A DNA stretch of 64,000 nucleotides from Allobosea sp. 67-29 (lineage in GTDB: Bacteria; Pseudomonadota; Alphaproteobacteria; Rhizobiales; Beijerinckiaceae). The translations under genes were made by a program, and so were the position numbers. The stretch's first letter is position 1. Each line of letters starts with the position of its first letter. Under the pieces are notes generated by a model. The model was not told the origin of the DNA and did no database searches. It saw nothing but the letters and a program-made list of their open reading frames with translations. Positions 15,578 through 24,554 of the stretch are shown here, piece by piece. The stretch lies in contig NZ_MKSQ01000005.1 in the NCBI RefSeq assembly GCF_001898115.1, forward strand, positions 370,129 to 434,128. Reading direction: 5' to 3'.

Positions 15578-17617
15578 ATGAGCTTCCGCAACATCTACGC
15601 CCAGGGCTTGGTCCGCATCGCCTGCGCGGCGCCGCGGCTGAGGGTGGCCGATCCCGCCTTCAATCTCTCCGAGACCCTCGCATTGTTGCGCCGGGCCGAC
15701 GAGGGCGGTGCCGCGCTCTGCCTCTTTCCCGAACTCGGCCTCAGCGCCTATGCCATCGACGACCTGCTGCAGCAGAATGCGCTGCTCGATGCGGTGCGCG
15801 AAGCGCTGGCCCGGCTCGTCGAGGAGACGCGGACACTCGGCTGCATTGCCGTGGTCGGGGCCCCGCTCAGGGTCGACGGGCGGTTGTTCAACTGCGCCGT
15901 CGCGGTCCATCGCGGCCGCATCCTCGCCGCGGTGCCGAAAACCTATCTGCCGAACTACCGCGAGTTCTACGAGCGCCGCCAGTTCGCCTCGGGCGAGCGC
16001 GCCGGCACGCTCTATGTCGAGCTTTGCGGGCAGGACGTCCTCTTCGGCACCGACATCCTGCTGGCGGCGACCGATATCCCCGATCTCACCGTCCATATGG
16101 AGATCTGCGAGGACGTCTGGACGCCGATCCCGCCCTCCTCCTATGCGGCGCTGGCCGGCGCGACGCTGCTGCTGAACCTCTCAGCCAGCAACGTCACCAT
16201 CGGCAAGTCGGAATGGCGCCATGCGCTCTGCAAGGCGCATTCGGGGCGCTGCATCGCGGCCTATGCCTATTCGGCTGCCGGGACGGGCGAATCGACCACG
16301 GACCTCGCCTGGGACGGGCAGGCGATGATCTACGAGAATGGCGCGCTCCTGGCCGAGGCCGAGCGCTTCGCCGCCGAGCCGCAGCTCATCCTCGCCGATA
16401 TCGACCTCGAGCGGCTGGCGATGGACCGCATCCGCCAGAATACCTTCGGCGACAGCGCCGACCTGCATCGCGACAGGCTGAGCTTCCGCCGCGTCGAGTT
16501 CGCGCTCGACCCCGACCGCAAGAGCGATCTCGGGCTGGCGCGGGCGGTCGAGCGCTTTCCCTTCGTGCCGAGCGACGATGCCCGGCTGAACGAGCTCTGC
16601 TTCGAGGCCTACAACATCCAGTCGCACGGCCTGCGCAAGCGGCTGGAAAGTACGCGGATCGACAAGGTCGTGATCGGCGTCTCCGGCGGCCTCGACTCGA
16701 CGCAGGCCCTGATCGTCGCGGCGAATACCTTCGACGCGCTCGGGCTGCCGCGCGAAAACATCCTCGCCTATACGCTGCCGGCCTTCGCCACCAGCAAGGG
16801 CACCAAGGACAATGCCTGGCGCCTGATGCGGGCGCTCGGCGTCACGGCCGAGGAGATCGACATGACGCCGGCCTGCCGGCAGATGCTGGTCGATATCGGC
16901 CATCCCTTCGCGCAGGGCGAGCCCGTCTATGACATTACGTTCGAGAACGTGCAGGCCGGCGCCCGTACCTCGGTGCTCTTCCGCCTTGCCAACAAGCACA
17001 ACGCGCTGGTGATGGGCACCGGCGATCTCTCCGAGCTGGCGCTCGGCTGGTGCACCTATGGCGTCGGCGATCACATGTCGCATTACAACGTCAACGGCTC
17101 GGTGCCGAAGACGCTGATCCAGCACCTGATCCGCTGGGTCGCCCAGTCCGGGCGCTTCGGCAAAGACGCCTCGGCGGTGATGCTCGACATCCTCGCGACC
17201 GAGATCTCGCCCGAACTGGTGCCGGGCGAGGGCGACAAGCCGGCGCAGAAGACCGAGGATTTCGTCGGACCCTACGCGCTGCAGGATTTCAACCTGTTCT
17301 ACACGACCCGCTACGGCTTCCGGCCCAGCAAGATCGCCTTCCTCTCCGAGCACGCCTGGAGCGATGCGACGAAGGGCGCCTGGCCGCCGAATATCGAGGC
17401 GGGCAAGCGCGTCGCCTATGATCTGCCGGTGATCAAGCGCTGGCTCGGCGTCTTCATCCGCCGCTTCTTCGAGACCAGTCAGTTCAAGCGCTCGGCCGTG
17501 CCGAACGGCCCGAAGGTCTCCTCCGGCGGCTCGCTCTCGCCGCGCGGCGACTGGCGCGCGCCGAGCGATGCATCGGCCGCGCCCTGGCTCAGGGATTGGG
17601 AACGAATTCCGGGTTAG
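15578..17617 (+). CDS. nadE: Glutamine-dependent NAD+ synthetase
   Basis: The 679-residue two-domain enzyme makes NAD+ from deamido-NAD+. The N-terminal nitrilase-fold glutaminase carries the catalytic triad regions [12 protein letters not shown] (Glu), [13 protein letters not shown] (Lys) and HMEICEDVW (Cys). The C-terminal synthetase domain has the ATP-pyrophosphatase loop [12 protein letters not shown] and [13 protein letters not shown]. The length and domain order are those of the large NadE type. A GGAG sequence five bases before the ATG supports this start over a GTG two codons upstream. It is transcribed alone, diverging from the GMC gene across 252 bases that hold nothing else I can recognise. 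Confidence 0.96.
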   Translation: MSFRNIYAQGLVRIACAAPRLRVADPAFNLSETLALLRRADEGGAALCLFPELGLSAYAIDDLLQQNALLDAVREALARLVEETRTLGCIAVVGAPLRVDGRLFNCAVAVHRGRILAAVPKTYLPNYREFYERRQFASGERAGTLYVELCGQDVLFGTDILLAATDIPDLTVHMEICEDVWTPIPPSSYAALAGATLLLNLSASNVTIGKSEWRHALCKAHSGRCIAAYAYSAAGTGESTTDLAWDGQAMIYENGALLAEAERFAAEPQLILADIDLERLAMDRIRQNTFGDSADLHRDRLSFRRVEFALDPDRKSDLGLARAVERFPFVPSDDARLNELCFEAYNIQSHGLRKRLESTRIDKVVIGVSGGLDSTQALIVAANTFDALGLPRENILAYTLPAFATSKGTKDNAWRLMRALGVTAEEIDMTPACRQMLVDIGHPFAQGEPVYDITFENVQAGARTSVLFRLANKHNALVMGTGDLSELALGWCTYGVGDHMSHYNVNGSVPKTLIQHLIRWVAQSGRFGKDASAVMLDILATEISPELVPGEGDKPAQKTEDFVGPYALQDFNLFYTTRYGFRPSKIAFLSEHAWSDATKGAWPPNIEAGKRVAYDLPVIKRWLGVFIRRFFETSQFKRSAVPNGPKVSSGGSLSPRGDWRAPSDASAAPWLRDWERIPG

Positions 17618-17643
17618 GGCCGGGGTTTCTGATCGCAGAGCGC

Positions 17644-18060
17644 TCAGGCGCCTGCATCGGTGCCCGCGACCTCCGCGCAGTGCCGCAGCACCTCCGCTCC
17701 GGTCTCGTTCCAGGTGGTGATGCCGCCGGCCATGATGACCTGGACGAGCCCTTCTGCCAGCTCGGGCAAGGTAAGGCCGGCGCGGATCGCATTGGCGGCA
17801 TGGTTGCGCGCGCCGGTCTTCTGGCCGATCAAGGTGTCGAGCAGCGCGAAGATCAGCTCCTTGGTCTTGAGATCGAGCGCGCCGCCATCGGGCCGGTCCC
17901 GCATGATCGCGCTGCGGATCAGGCCGTAGCCGGCGAAGGCAGCCGGGGCGTGCTCGGCCAGAAGCCTGAAATTGTCGGGCACCCGGCCCGAAGTGGCTTC
18001 GAAATTGGCGATGCCGGCCCGTGTCGCCGCATCGATCAGATCATCCCGCATCGTCGCCAT
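17644..18060 (-). CDS. Carboxymuconolactone decarboxylase family protein
   Basis: The 138-residue all-helical protein matches the CMD/AhpD-like family (FEATSGRVPDNFRLL, LDLKTKELIFALLDTL, ARNHAANAIRAGLTLPEL and IMAGGITTWNETG). The CxxC redox pair of AhpD is absent: the corresponding position reads GARNHAANA without any cysteine. Peroxidase-partner activity is therefore unlikely and a decarboxylase-like or unknown role remains. It lies between the convergent nadE and the upstream argC on the same strand, separated from argC by 199 bases with no recognisable feature. Confidence 0.82.
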   Translation of the reverse strand: MATMRDDLIDAATRAGIANFEATSGRVPDNFRLLAEHAPAAFAGYGLIRSAIMRDRPDGGALDLKTKELIFALLDTLIGQKTGARNHAANAIRAGLTLPELAEGLVQVIMAGGITTWNETGAEVLRHCAEVAGTDAGA

Positions 18061-18259
18061 CCATCCTGCGCCGCGTTCGGGCGCTCTGTCGTCGGGGCAT
18101 CATGCCCCTTGGCCGGTTTCCATCAAGCCGGGCGCGAGCGGGCCAGGCACGGATGGGATCTCCGGCTCGGGCGACCGCCTGCGGCCCGCCGCGCCCCTGA
18201 CGCAGAGCGGCGGTGAGCGGAGCTTGAGCCCGAAACGGCCGCTGCCGGCGTTCGCCCCG

Positions 18260-19234
18260 TCAGGGCCAGACCGGCAGGCCGTCCAGCCCGGCGGTCTCCG
18301 GCAGGCCGCAGATCAGGTTGGCGTTCTGCACCGCCTGGCCGGCCGCGCCCTTGCCAAGATTGTCGACCACGCCCATCGCGATCACCAGGTTGCGCTCGGG
18401 GTCGGCGGCGTAGCTGACGAATGCGAGGTTGGAGCCGGTCGCCCATTTGGTCTGCGGCGGCTTGTCGGTGACGCGGACGAACGCTCGCCCGGCATAGAAG
18501 CGCCGGGCCGCGTCGAGGCATTGGCCGGTGCTGGCGCGGCCGCGGCAATAGATGGTGGCGAGGATGCCGCGGGTCATCGGCACCAGGTGCGGCGTGAATA
18601 CCAGCCCGGCCGCGCTGCCGCCGCTCAGCTGCTCGATCGTCCTCGCGATCTCGGGCATGTGGGTGTGCCTGAGCAGCCCGTAAGGCACCAGGTTTTCGTT
18701 GCTCTCGGCATAACCGAACTTGCTGTCGCCGCCCCGGCCGGCGCCCGAGATGCCCGTCTTGACGTCGATCACGATGTTGCCGGGCTCGATCAGCTTGTCG
18801 GCGAGCAGCGGCGCCAGCGCGGTCAGCGTCGCGGCCGGGAAGCAGCCGGGATTGGCGACGCGGGTCCGGCCCTGGATCTCGGCGGGCCAGATGTCGGCGA
18901 GGCCATAGGCCCACCCCTCGACATAGCGGTGGTCGCCGCCGATATCGACGATCTTCACCTCCGACGGGACGCGGGCCAGCGCCTCGGCCGAGGCGCCCGT
19001 CGGGAGCGAGGCGAACAGCACGTCGAGCTTCGGCAAGGCCGCAGGGTCCCATTTTTCGATCACCAGCCCGGCCAGACGGGCCGGCACACCGGGAAAGCGA
19101 TCCACCAGGCGGCTGCCGGCACTGCTCTCCCCGGCGGCATAGACGAGCTCGAAGGAGGGGTGGCCCGCGATCAGGCGCAGCGCTTCGCCGCCGCCGAAAC
19201 CGCTGATGCCGACAATGCCGACGCGAATGCTCAT
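18260..19234 (-). CDS. argC: N-acetyl-gamma-glutamyl-phosphate reductase (short type)
   Basis: The 324-residue enzyme carries out the third step of arginine synthesis, the NADPH-dependent reduction of N-acetylglutamyl phosphate. It has an N-terminal dinucleotide motif VGIVGISGFGGGEALRL and the catalytic cysteine in VANPGCFPAATLTALAPL. A later histidine-containing stretch reads YGLLRHTHMPEI. The length is that of the shorter ArgC type. The ATG giving MSIRVGIVG was chosen; an in-frame ATG nine codons upstream would place the start almost in the terminator. An intrinsic terminator ends about 23 bases before this ATG and is itself preceded by an arginine-rich leader reading frame, suggesting attenuation. 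Confidence 0.94.
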   Translation of the reverse strand: MSIRVGIVGISGFGGGEALRLIAGHPSFELVYAAGESSAGSRLVDRFPGVPARLAGLVIEKWDPAALPKLDVLFASLPTGASAEALARVPSEVKIVDIGGDHRYVEGWAYGLADIWPAEIQGRTRVANPGCFPAATLTALAPLLADKLIEPGNIVIDVKTGISGAGRGGDSKFGYAESNENLVPYGLLRHTHMPEIARTIEQLSGGSAAGLVFTPHLVPMTRGILATIYCRGRASTGQCLDAARRFYAGRAFVRVTDKPPQTKWATGSNLAFVSYAADPERNLVIAMGVVDNLGKGAAGQAVQNANLICGLPETAGLDGLPVWP

Positions 19235-19257
19235 GGTGATGTCCTTGCTGGGTGCGG

Positions 19258-19296
19258 GCAAAAGAAAACCCCCGGGAGCCGAGGGCTGCGGGGGTT
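19258..19296 (-). terminator. Intrinsic terminator in the argC leader
   Basis: On the minus strand AACCCCCG (19296-19289) pairs perfectly with CGGGGGTT (19274-19267), and an inner AGCC/GGCT stem extends it. The hairpin is followed immediately by TTCTTTT. It lies between the leader peptide and argC, reads towards argC and has no completed gene upstream to terminate, so its natural role is premature termination (attenuation) of the argC transcript. Confidence 0.82.
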
Positions 19297-19333
19297 CGGG
19301 ACGGCGGGTCGGGGTGGCCCTGGCGGCGGAAGC

Positions 19334-19447
19334 CTACGAAGAGGCCGCCACCGCGGTGAAGGACGCCGATCGACGCGCAGCGCGAGAAGCCGCCGCTTCG
19401 GGGCAGCGACGTCGGCGTCGATCGCAGAGCTTCGGGGTCCTGATCAT
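19334..19447 (-). CDS. Arginine-rich leader peptide upstream of argC (putative attenuator)
   Basis: A 37-codon reading frame begins MIRTPKLCDRRRRRCPEAAA and ends ASS followed by TAG. Nine of its 37 residues are arginine, five of them consecutive and encoded CGA CGC CGA CGT CGC, and further Arg codons follow. The frame stops 37 bases before the intrinsic terminator that precedes argC. The ATG has no Shine-Dalgarno sequence, but a TTGACG box lies 31 bases upstream, so transcription would start at or near the ATG, giving a leaderless message as known for trpL of Sinorhizobium. Coupling of ribosome stalling at Arg codons to terminator folding is my inference; chance in G+C-rich DNA is the main alternative. 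Confidence 0.55.
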   Translation of the reverse strand: MIRTPKLCDRRRRRCPEAAASRAARRSASFTAVAASS

Positions 19448-19455
19448 GGTCGGCG

Positions 19456-19484
19456 ACAGTGTCGCCACGCCCCTTCGCCGTCAA
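19456..19484 (-). promoter_or_regulatory. Candidate promoter of the argC leader transcript
   Basis: On the minus strand TTGACG (19484-19479) is followed after 17 bases by CACTGT (19461-19456). The -35 box matches the consensus well and the -10 box only weakly. The predicted start falls at about base 19449, next to the leader ATG. A perfect inverted repeat GGCGACA/TGTCGCC (19452-19466) overlaps the -10 region and could be an operator. Confidence 0.35.
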
Positions 19485-19771
19485 GCGGCATTCTCAGGCC
19501 CCCGCTTTCGGTCCGGCGGGCGCCGGGCGGGACGATCGCGCGGACGCAGCGGGCGCCTTGGCCATATTGATACCGCAATCTGACCTGCTTTGATGAGGCT
19601 GGCGAGACCATGTGGACGCGATCGGCCCGGGGGACGGACGGGTCGCGCAGCGGACGTCGCGACCTTGCCAGCCTCGCCATCTGGCGGCAATCTGCCTTCC
19701 GCAAGGACGTCCAGCGGGTGTAAGCCGGGGTGCTCCCTCGTCGGGCAACAGGACATAGGAAACTGTCAATC
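19485..19771. other. Intergenic stretch without recognisable gene
   Basis: Between the argC leader promoter and the lipoprotein gene I see no reading frame with coding character and no RNA gene. Short open frames here on both strands are arginine/serine-rich translations typical of non-coding G+C-rich DNA. The right end must hold the promoter of the lipoprotein gene, whose ribosome site TAGGAA lies nine bases before the ATG. Confidence 0.5.
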
Positions 19772-20461
19772 ATGATCATGGACGGTAGGATTGCCGGCGC
19801 CGGCACGGACCGGCCTCGGGCGGGGCTGATCAGCCGCCGCTCGTTTCTGGTGGGCTCGGCCGTCGGCGTCGGTGCGCTGGGTCTGGCCGGCTGCGCCGGC
19901 GACGGCATGAGCCTCGCCGAGGCGCAGAAGCTCTACGGGCCGATGCCCGACGAGAAGTTCCCGATCCCGGCGATCGACGTCAGCAAGGTCGATCCTAAAT
20001 ATTTCCGCCGCACCGTCGCCTATGACAGCAAGGAGGCGCCGGGCACGATCGTCGTCGATCCGGCGAACTACTACGTCTACCGCATCGAGGGCGATGGCAC
20101 CGCGACCCGCTACGGCGCCAATGTCGGCCGCGACGGCTTCCGCTGGAACGGCGACGCCTATGTCGGGCGCAAATCCGAATGGGCGACCTGGACGCCGCCG
20201 CCGGAAATGATCAAGCGCCAGCCCGAGGCGGCGAAGTATGCGCGCGGCATGCCGGGCGGCCTCGACAATCCGCTGGGCGCCCGCACGCTGCATCTCTATC
20301 AGAACGGCCGCTACACGCTCTACACGATCTATGCGTCGCTCGACGCCGACTCGATCGGAAACGGCATCACCAGCGGCTGCATCGGCCTGCTGACCCAGGA
20401 CATGATCCACCTCTACGACCAGACCCCGGTCAAGACGAAGGTGGTCGTCCTGCCGGCCTGA
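19772..20461 (+). CDS. Tat-type lipoprotein with degenerate L,D-transpeptidase (YkuD) domain
   Basis: The 229-residue protein has a twin-arginine signal (ISRRSFLVGSAVGVGAL) ending in the lipobox LAGC, so it should be exported folded and lipid-anchored. The YkuD/ErfK domain follows, with LGARTLHLYQNGRYTLYTIY and IGNGITSGCIGLL. The nucleophilic cysteine is present. The upstream catalytic histidine of the usual IHG motif is tyrosine (TIYAS), and the arginine of the usual GCIR is glycine. L,D-transpeptidases crosslink peptidoglycan or attach lipoproteins to it; with these changes this copy may be inactive or altered. The start ATG is supported by TAGGAA; a second ATG lies two codons later. It stands alone, ending before a bidirectional terminator. 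Confidence 0.85.
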   Translation: MIMDGRIAGAGTDRPRAGLISRRSFLVGSAVGVGALGLAGCAGDGMSLAEAQKLYGPMPDEKFPIPAIDVSKVDPKYFRRTVAYDSKEAPGTIVVDPANYYVYRIEGDGTATRYGANVGRDGFRWNGDAYVGRKSEWATWTPPPEMIKRQPEAAKYARGMPGGLDNPLGARTLHLYQNGRYTLYTIYASLDADSIGNGITSGCIGLLTQDMIHLYDQTPVKTKVVVLPA

Positions 20462-20515
20462 GCTGACGGGCGCCGGCCGCTTTCGATCCGATTGCGGCCC
20501 TTTTCGAGGTCTGAC

Positions 20516-20552
20516 GAAAAAGCCCGCGGCTCGCGCCGCGGGCTGATTTTTT
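20516..20552. terminator. Bidirectional intrinsic terminator
   Basis: AGCCCGCGGC (20521-20530) and GCCGCGGGCT (20535-20544) form a perfect 10-bp stem with a TCGC loop, preceded by a run of A and followed by GATTTTTT. It lies between the convergent lipoprotein gene and the ABC ATPase gene and can serve both. Confidence 0.92.
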
Positions 20553-20568
20553 CGGGGTCTGCGTAGGC

Positions 20569-22419
<1,851 letters not shown>

Positions 22420-22433
22420 GGCGGGTCCTTCTC

Positions 22434-22502
22434 TAGAGCGTCACCGAGCGAAGCGAGCACCGGTCAGCATGAAGAAAATGCGTCAAAACAACAATTTGGA
22501 GC
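22434..22502 (+). repeat. Dispersed repeat module, copy 2
   Basis: The plus strand reads GAGCGTCACCGAGCGAAGCG, then AGCACCGGTCAGCATGAAGA, then AAATGCGTCAAAACAACAAT. It shares block order and most bases with the minus-strand copy at 11782-11840. It lies between dppC and the fused ATPase gene of one operon, in the orientation opposite to transcription, and is directly joined to the hairpin at 22498-22536. Confidence 0.75.
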
Positions 22503-22536
22503 ACTTCCGCGGGTCCGGGAAACGCGGAAGTGCTCC
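22498..22536. repeat. Strong hairpin between dppC and the ATPase gene
   Basis: GGAGCACTTCCGCG and CGCGGAAGTGCTCC form a perfect 14-bp stem with an 11-base loop, ending five bases before the dppC stop codon. There is no T-tract, so it is more likely an mRNA-protecting or translation-separating structure, or part of the repeat beside it, than a terminator. Confidence 0.85.
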
Positions 22537-22540
22537 ATGA

Positions 22541-23482
22541 TCAGATCACGCGGCGCGGATCGAGCGCGTCACGCAGGCCGTCGCCGATGAAGTTGATCGA
22601 CAGGACGGTGAGGAAGATGGCGGCGCCGGGGAACAGCGCCCAGTGCGGAGCGGTGTCGAGCTGATCCTTGGCGTCGAACAGCAGGCGCCCCCAGGTCGGG
22701 ATGTCCGGCGGGAAGCCGAGGCCGAGGAAGGAGAGCGTCGATTCGGCGATGATCGCCGAGGAGACCTCGATCGTCGCGGCGACGATGACGGGCCCCAGCG
22801 CATTCGGCAGGATGTGATTGACCATCTGCCGCACCGTCGTGGCGCCCTGGGCGCGCGCGGCCTCGACGAACTCCTTCTCGCGCAGCGACAGGAACTGCGC
22901 CCGCACCAGCCGCGCCACCGGCATCCAGCGCAGGCCGCCGATGACGATGACGATCAGGACGAAGACGCCGCCCTCGACGCCGAAGACCGCCTTCAGCTGC
23001 TCGCGGAAGAGGTAGATGACGAGCAGCAGCAGCGGCAGCTGCGGCAGCGACAGGAACAGGTCGGTCACCCACATCAGGAACGGGTCGACGATCTTGCGCG
23101 ACATGCCGGCCAGCGCGCCGATGATGACGCCGACCGTGGTCGCGACGACCATCGCCGCGAGGCCGACCGAGAGCGAGATCCGCCCGCCATACATCATCCG
23201 CGCCAGGATATCCTGGCCGAGGTCGTCGGTGCCGAAGGGATGCGCCCAGGACGGGCCCTGCAGCTGTGCCGAGAAGTCGATGTCGTTGATCGCCACGGGC
23301 CACAGCCAGGGGCCGATGACGACGCCCAGGACCAGGAGGGCGAGCACGACGGTGCTGGCCATGGCGAGCTTGTGCCGGCGGAAGCGGCGCCAGGTCTCGC
23401 GCCCCGGCGAAACCGCAGTCGCGGAGGCGGATGCCGCCACGGCCGGTTCAGCTGAAGGAGATGCGAGGGTCGAGCCAGCCAT
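22541..23482 (-). CDS. Oligopeptide-type ABC importer permease (DppC-like)
   Basis: The 313-residue permease has an alanine/serine-rich cytoplasmic start, an N-terminal helix (KLAMASTVVLALLVLGVVIG), the periplasmic motif HPFGTDDLGQDILARM characteristic of DppC/OppC, five further helices and the cytoplasmic EAA loop (EFVEAARAQGATTVRQMVNH). The start overlaps the end of dppB by 35 bases, typical of coupled subunit genes. The substrate cannot be read from the permease. Confidence 0.94.
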   Translation of the reverse strand: MAGSTLASPSAEPAVAASASATAVSPGRETWRRFRRHKLAMASTVVLALLVLGVVIGPWLWPVAINDIDFSAQLQGPSWAHPFGTDDLGQDILARMMYGGRISLSVGLAAMVVATTVGVIIGALAGMSRKIVDPFLMWVTDLFLSLPQLPLLLLVIYLFREQLKAVFGVEGGVFVLIVIVIGGLRWMPVARLVRAQFLSLREKEFVEAARAQGATTVRQMVNHILPNALGPVIVAATIEVSSAIIAESTLSFLGLGFPPDIPTWGRLLFDAKDQLDTAPHWALFPGAAIFLTVLSINFIGDGLRDALDPRRVI

Positions 23483-24407
23483 AAAGGATATCCGCGATGA
23501 GATTGAACAGAACGACCAGGCAGGCGAAGACGAAGGTCACGGCCATGATAACCGGTGTGTCGTTGGCGAGGATCGCGTCGATCAGCAGCGAGCCGATGCC
23601 GGGGACGCGAAAGATCTGCTCGGTGACGAGCGCGCCGCCGAAGACGGCGGGCATTTGCAGGGCGACCAGCGTCACCACCGGGATCAGCGCATTGCGCGTG
23701 ATGTGGCGCAGCGTGACCTTGCGCTCGCTGAGGCCCTTGGCGCGCGCCGTGGTGACGTAGTCGAGCCGGATCACGTCGAGCACCGAGGAGCGCACGTAGC
23801 GCGTGTAGGAGGCCGCCTGGAACAGGCCGAGCACGGTGATGGGCATGATCGCCTGGCGGAACATCTCCCAGTACCAGCGCCAGCCCTCGGCCGCGATGTC
23901 TGAGCGGTAGACGAAGGGGAACCAGTCCAGCGTTACCGAGAACAGCAGGATGAACAGCAGGCCGGTGAAGAAGGTCGGCAGCGAGAAGCCGACGAAGGCC
24001 AGCGTGTTGGCGATCTGGTCGAACACCGAATAGGGCCGCGTCGCCGCGTAGATGCCGACAGGCAACGCGACGCACAGCGCCAGGATCTGCGAGGAGCCGA
24101 CGACGAACAGCGTGGTCGGCAGGCGCTGCAGGATGAGTTGGTCGACATTGATGCGGCTGGCGAAGGAGAAGCCCCAGTCGCCATGCGCCATCGCGCCGAG
24201 CCAGCGCAGATAGCGCACCATGATCGGGTCGTTGAGGCCGAAGCTGGCGCGGATGGCCTCGCGGACCTCCGGCGGCACGTTCGGATTCGTCGCCATTTCC
24301 GAGAAGGGGTCGCCCGGCGCCAGCGCCAGGATCGTGAACAGGATCACGCTGATGCCGAGCAGGCTTGGAATGGCGATGAGAAGCCGCCGTATCAGATATG
24401 TTGCCAT
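23448..24407 (-). CDS. Oligopeptide-type ABC importer permease (DppB-like)
   Basis: The 319-residue permease starts with the family N-terminus TYLIRRLLIAIPSLLGISVI, followed by a periplasmic domain, and has six predicted helices and the EAA loop DYVTTARAKGLSERKVTLRH. It precedes dppC with overlapping ends. About 150 bases with a stem-loop separate it from the upstream binding-protein gene, all on one strand. Confidence 0.94.
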   Translation of the reverse strand: MATYLIRRLLIAIPSLLGISVILFTILALAPGDPFSEMATNPNVPPEVREAIRASFGLNDPIMVRYLRWLGAMAHGDWGFSFASRINVDQLILQRLPTTLFVVGSSQILALCVALPVGIYAATRPYSVFDQIANTLAFVGFSLPTFFTGLLFILLFSVTLDWFPFVYRSDIAAEGWRWYWEMFRQAIMPITVLGLFQAASYTRYVRSSVLDVIRLDYVTTARAKGLSERKVTLRHITRNALIPVVTLVALQMPAVFGGALVTEQIFRVPGIGSLLIDAILANDTPVIMAVTFVFACLVVLFNLIADILYGWLDPRISFS

Positions 24408-24510
24408 GTAGTTGTCTCTATGCGTGCGCGGCGAGGCCGTTGACCAAACGCCGGTTGCGACCGGCTAGCCCAACTGCCCTTTTCGGGCAGCCGGGGCAAG
24501 CCGGTGCGGT

Positions 24511-24546
24511 CGCCCTTCACACAGGGAAAGACCCCGGTGAAGGGCG
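24511..24546. repeat. Stem-loop after the binding-protein gene
   Basis: CGCCCTTCAC and GTGAAGGGCG are perfect inverted repeats with a 16-base loop, ending eight bases before the binding-protein stop codon (minus strand). There is no T-run. Hairpins at this position commonly protect the binding-protein mRNA so that it exceeds the permease message. Confidence 0.8.
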
Positions 24547-24554
24547 TTCGAGGC

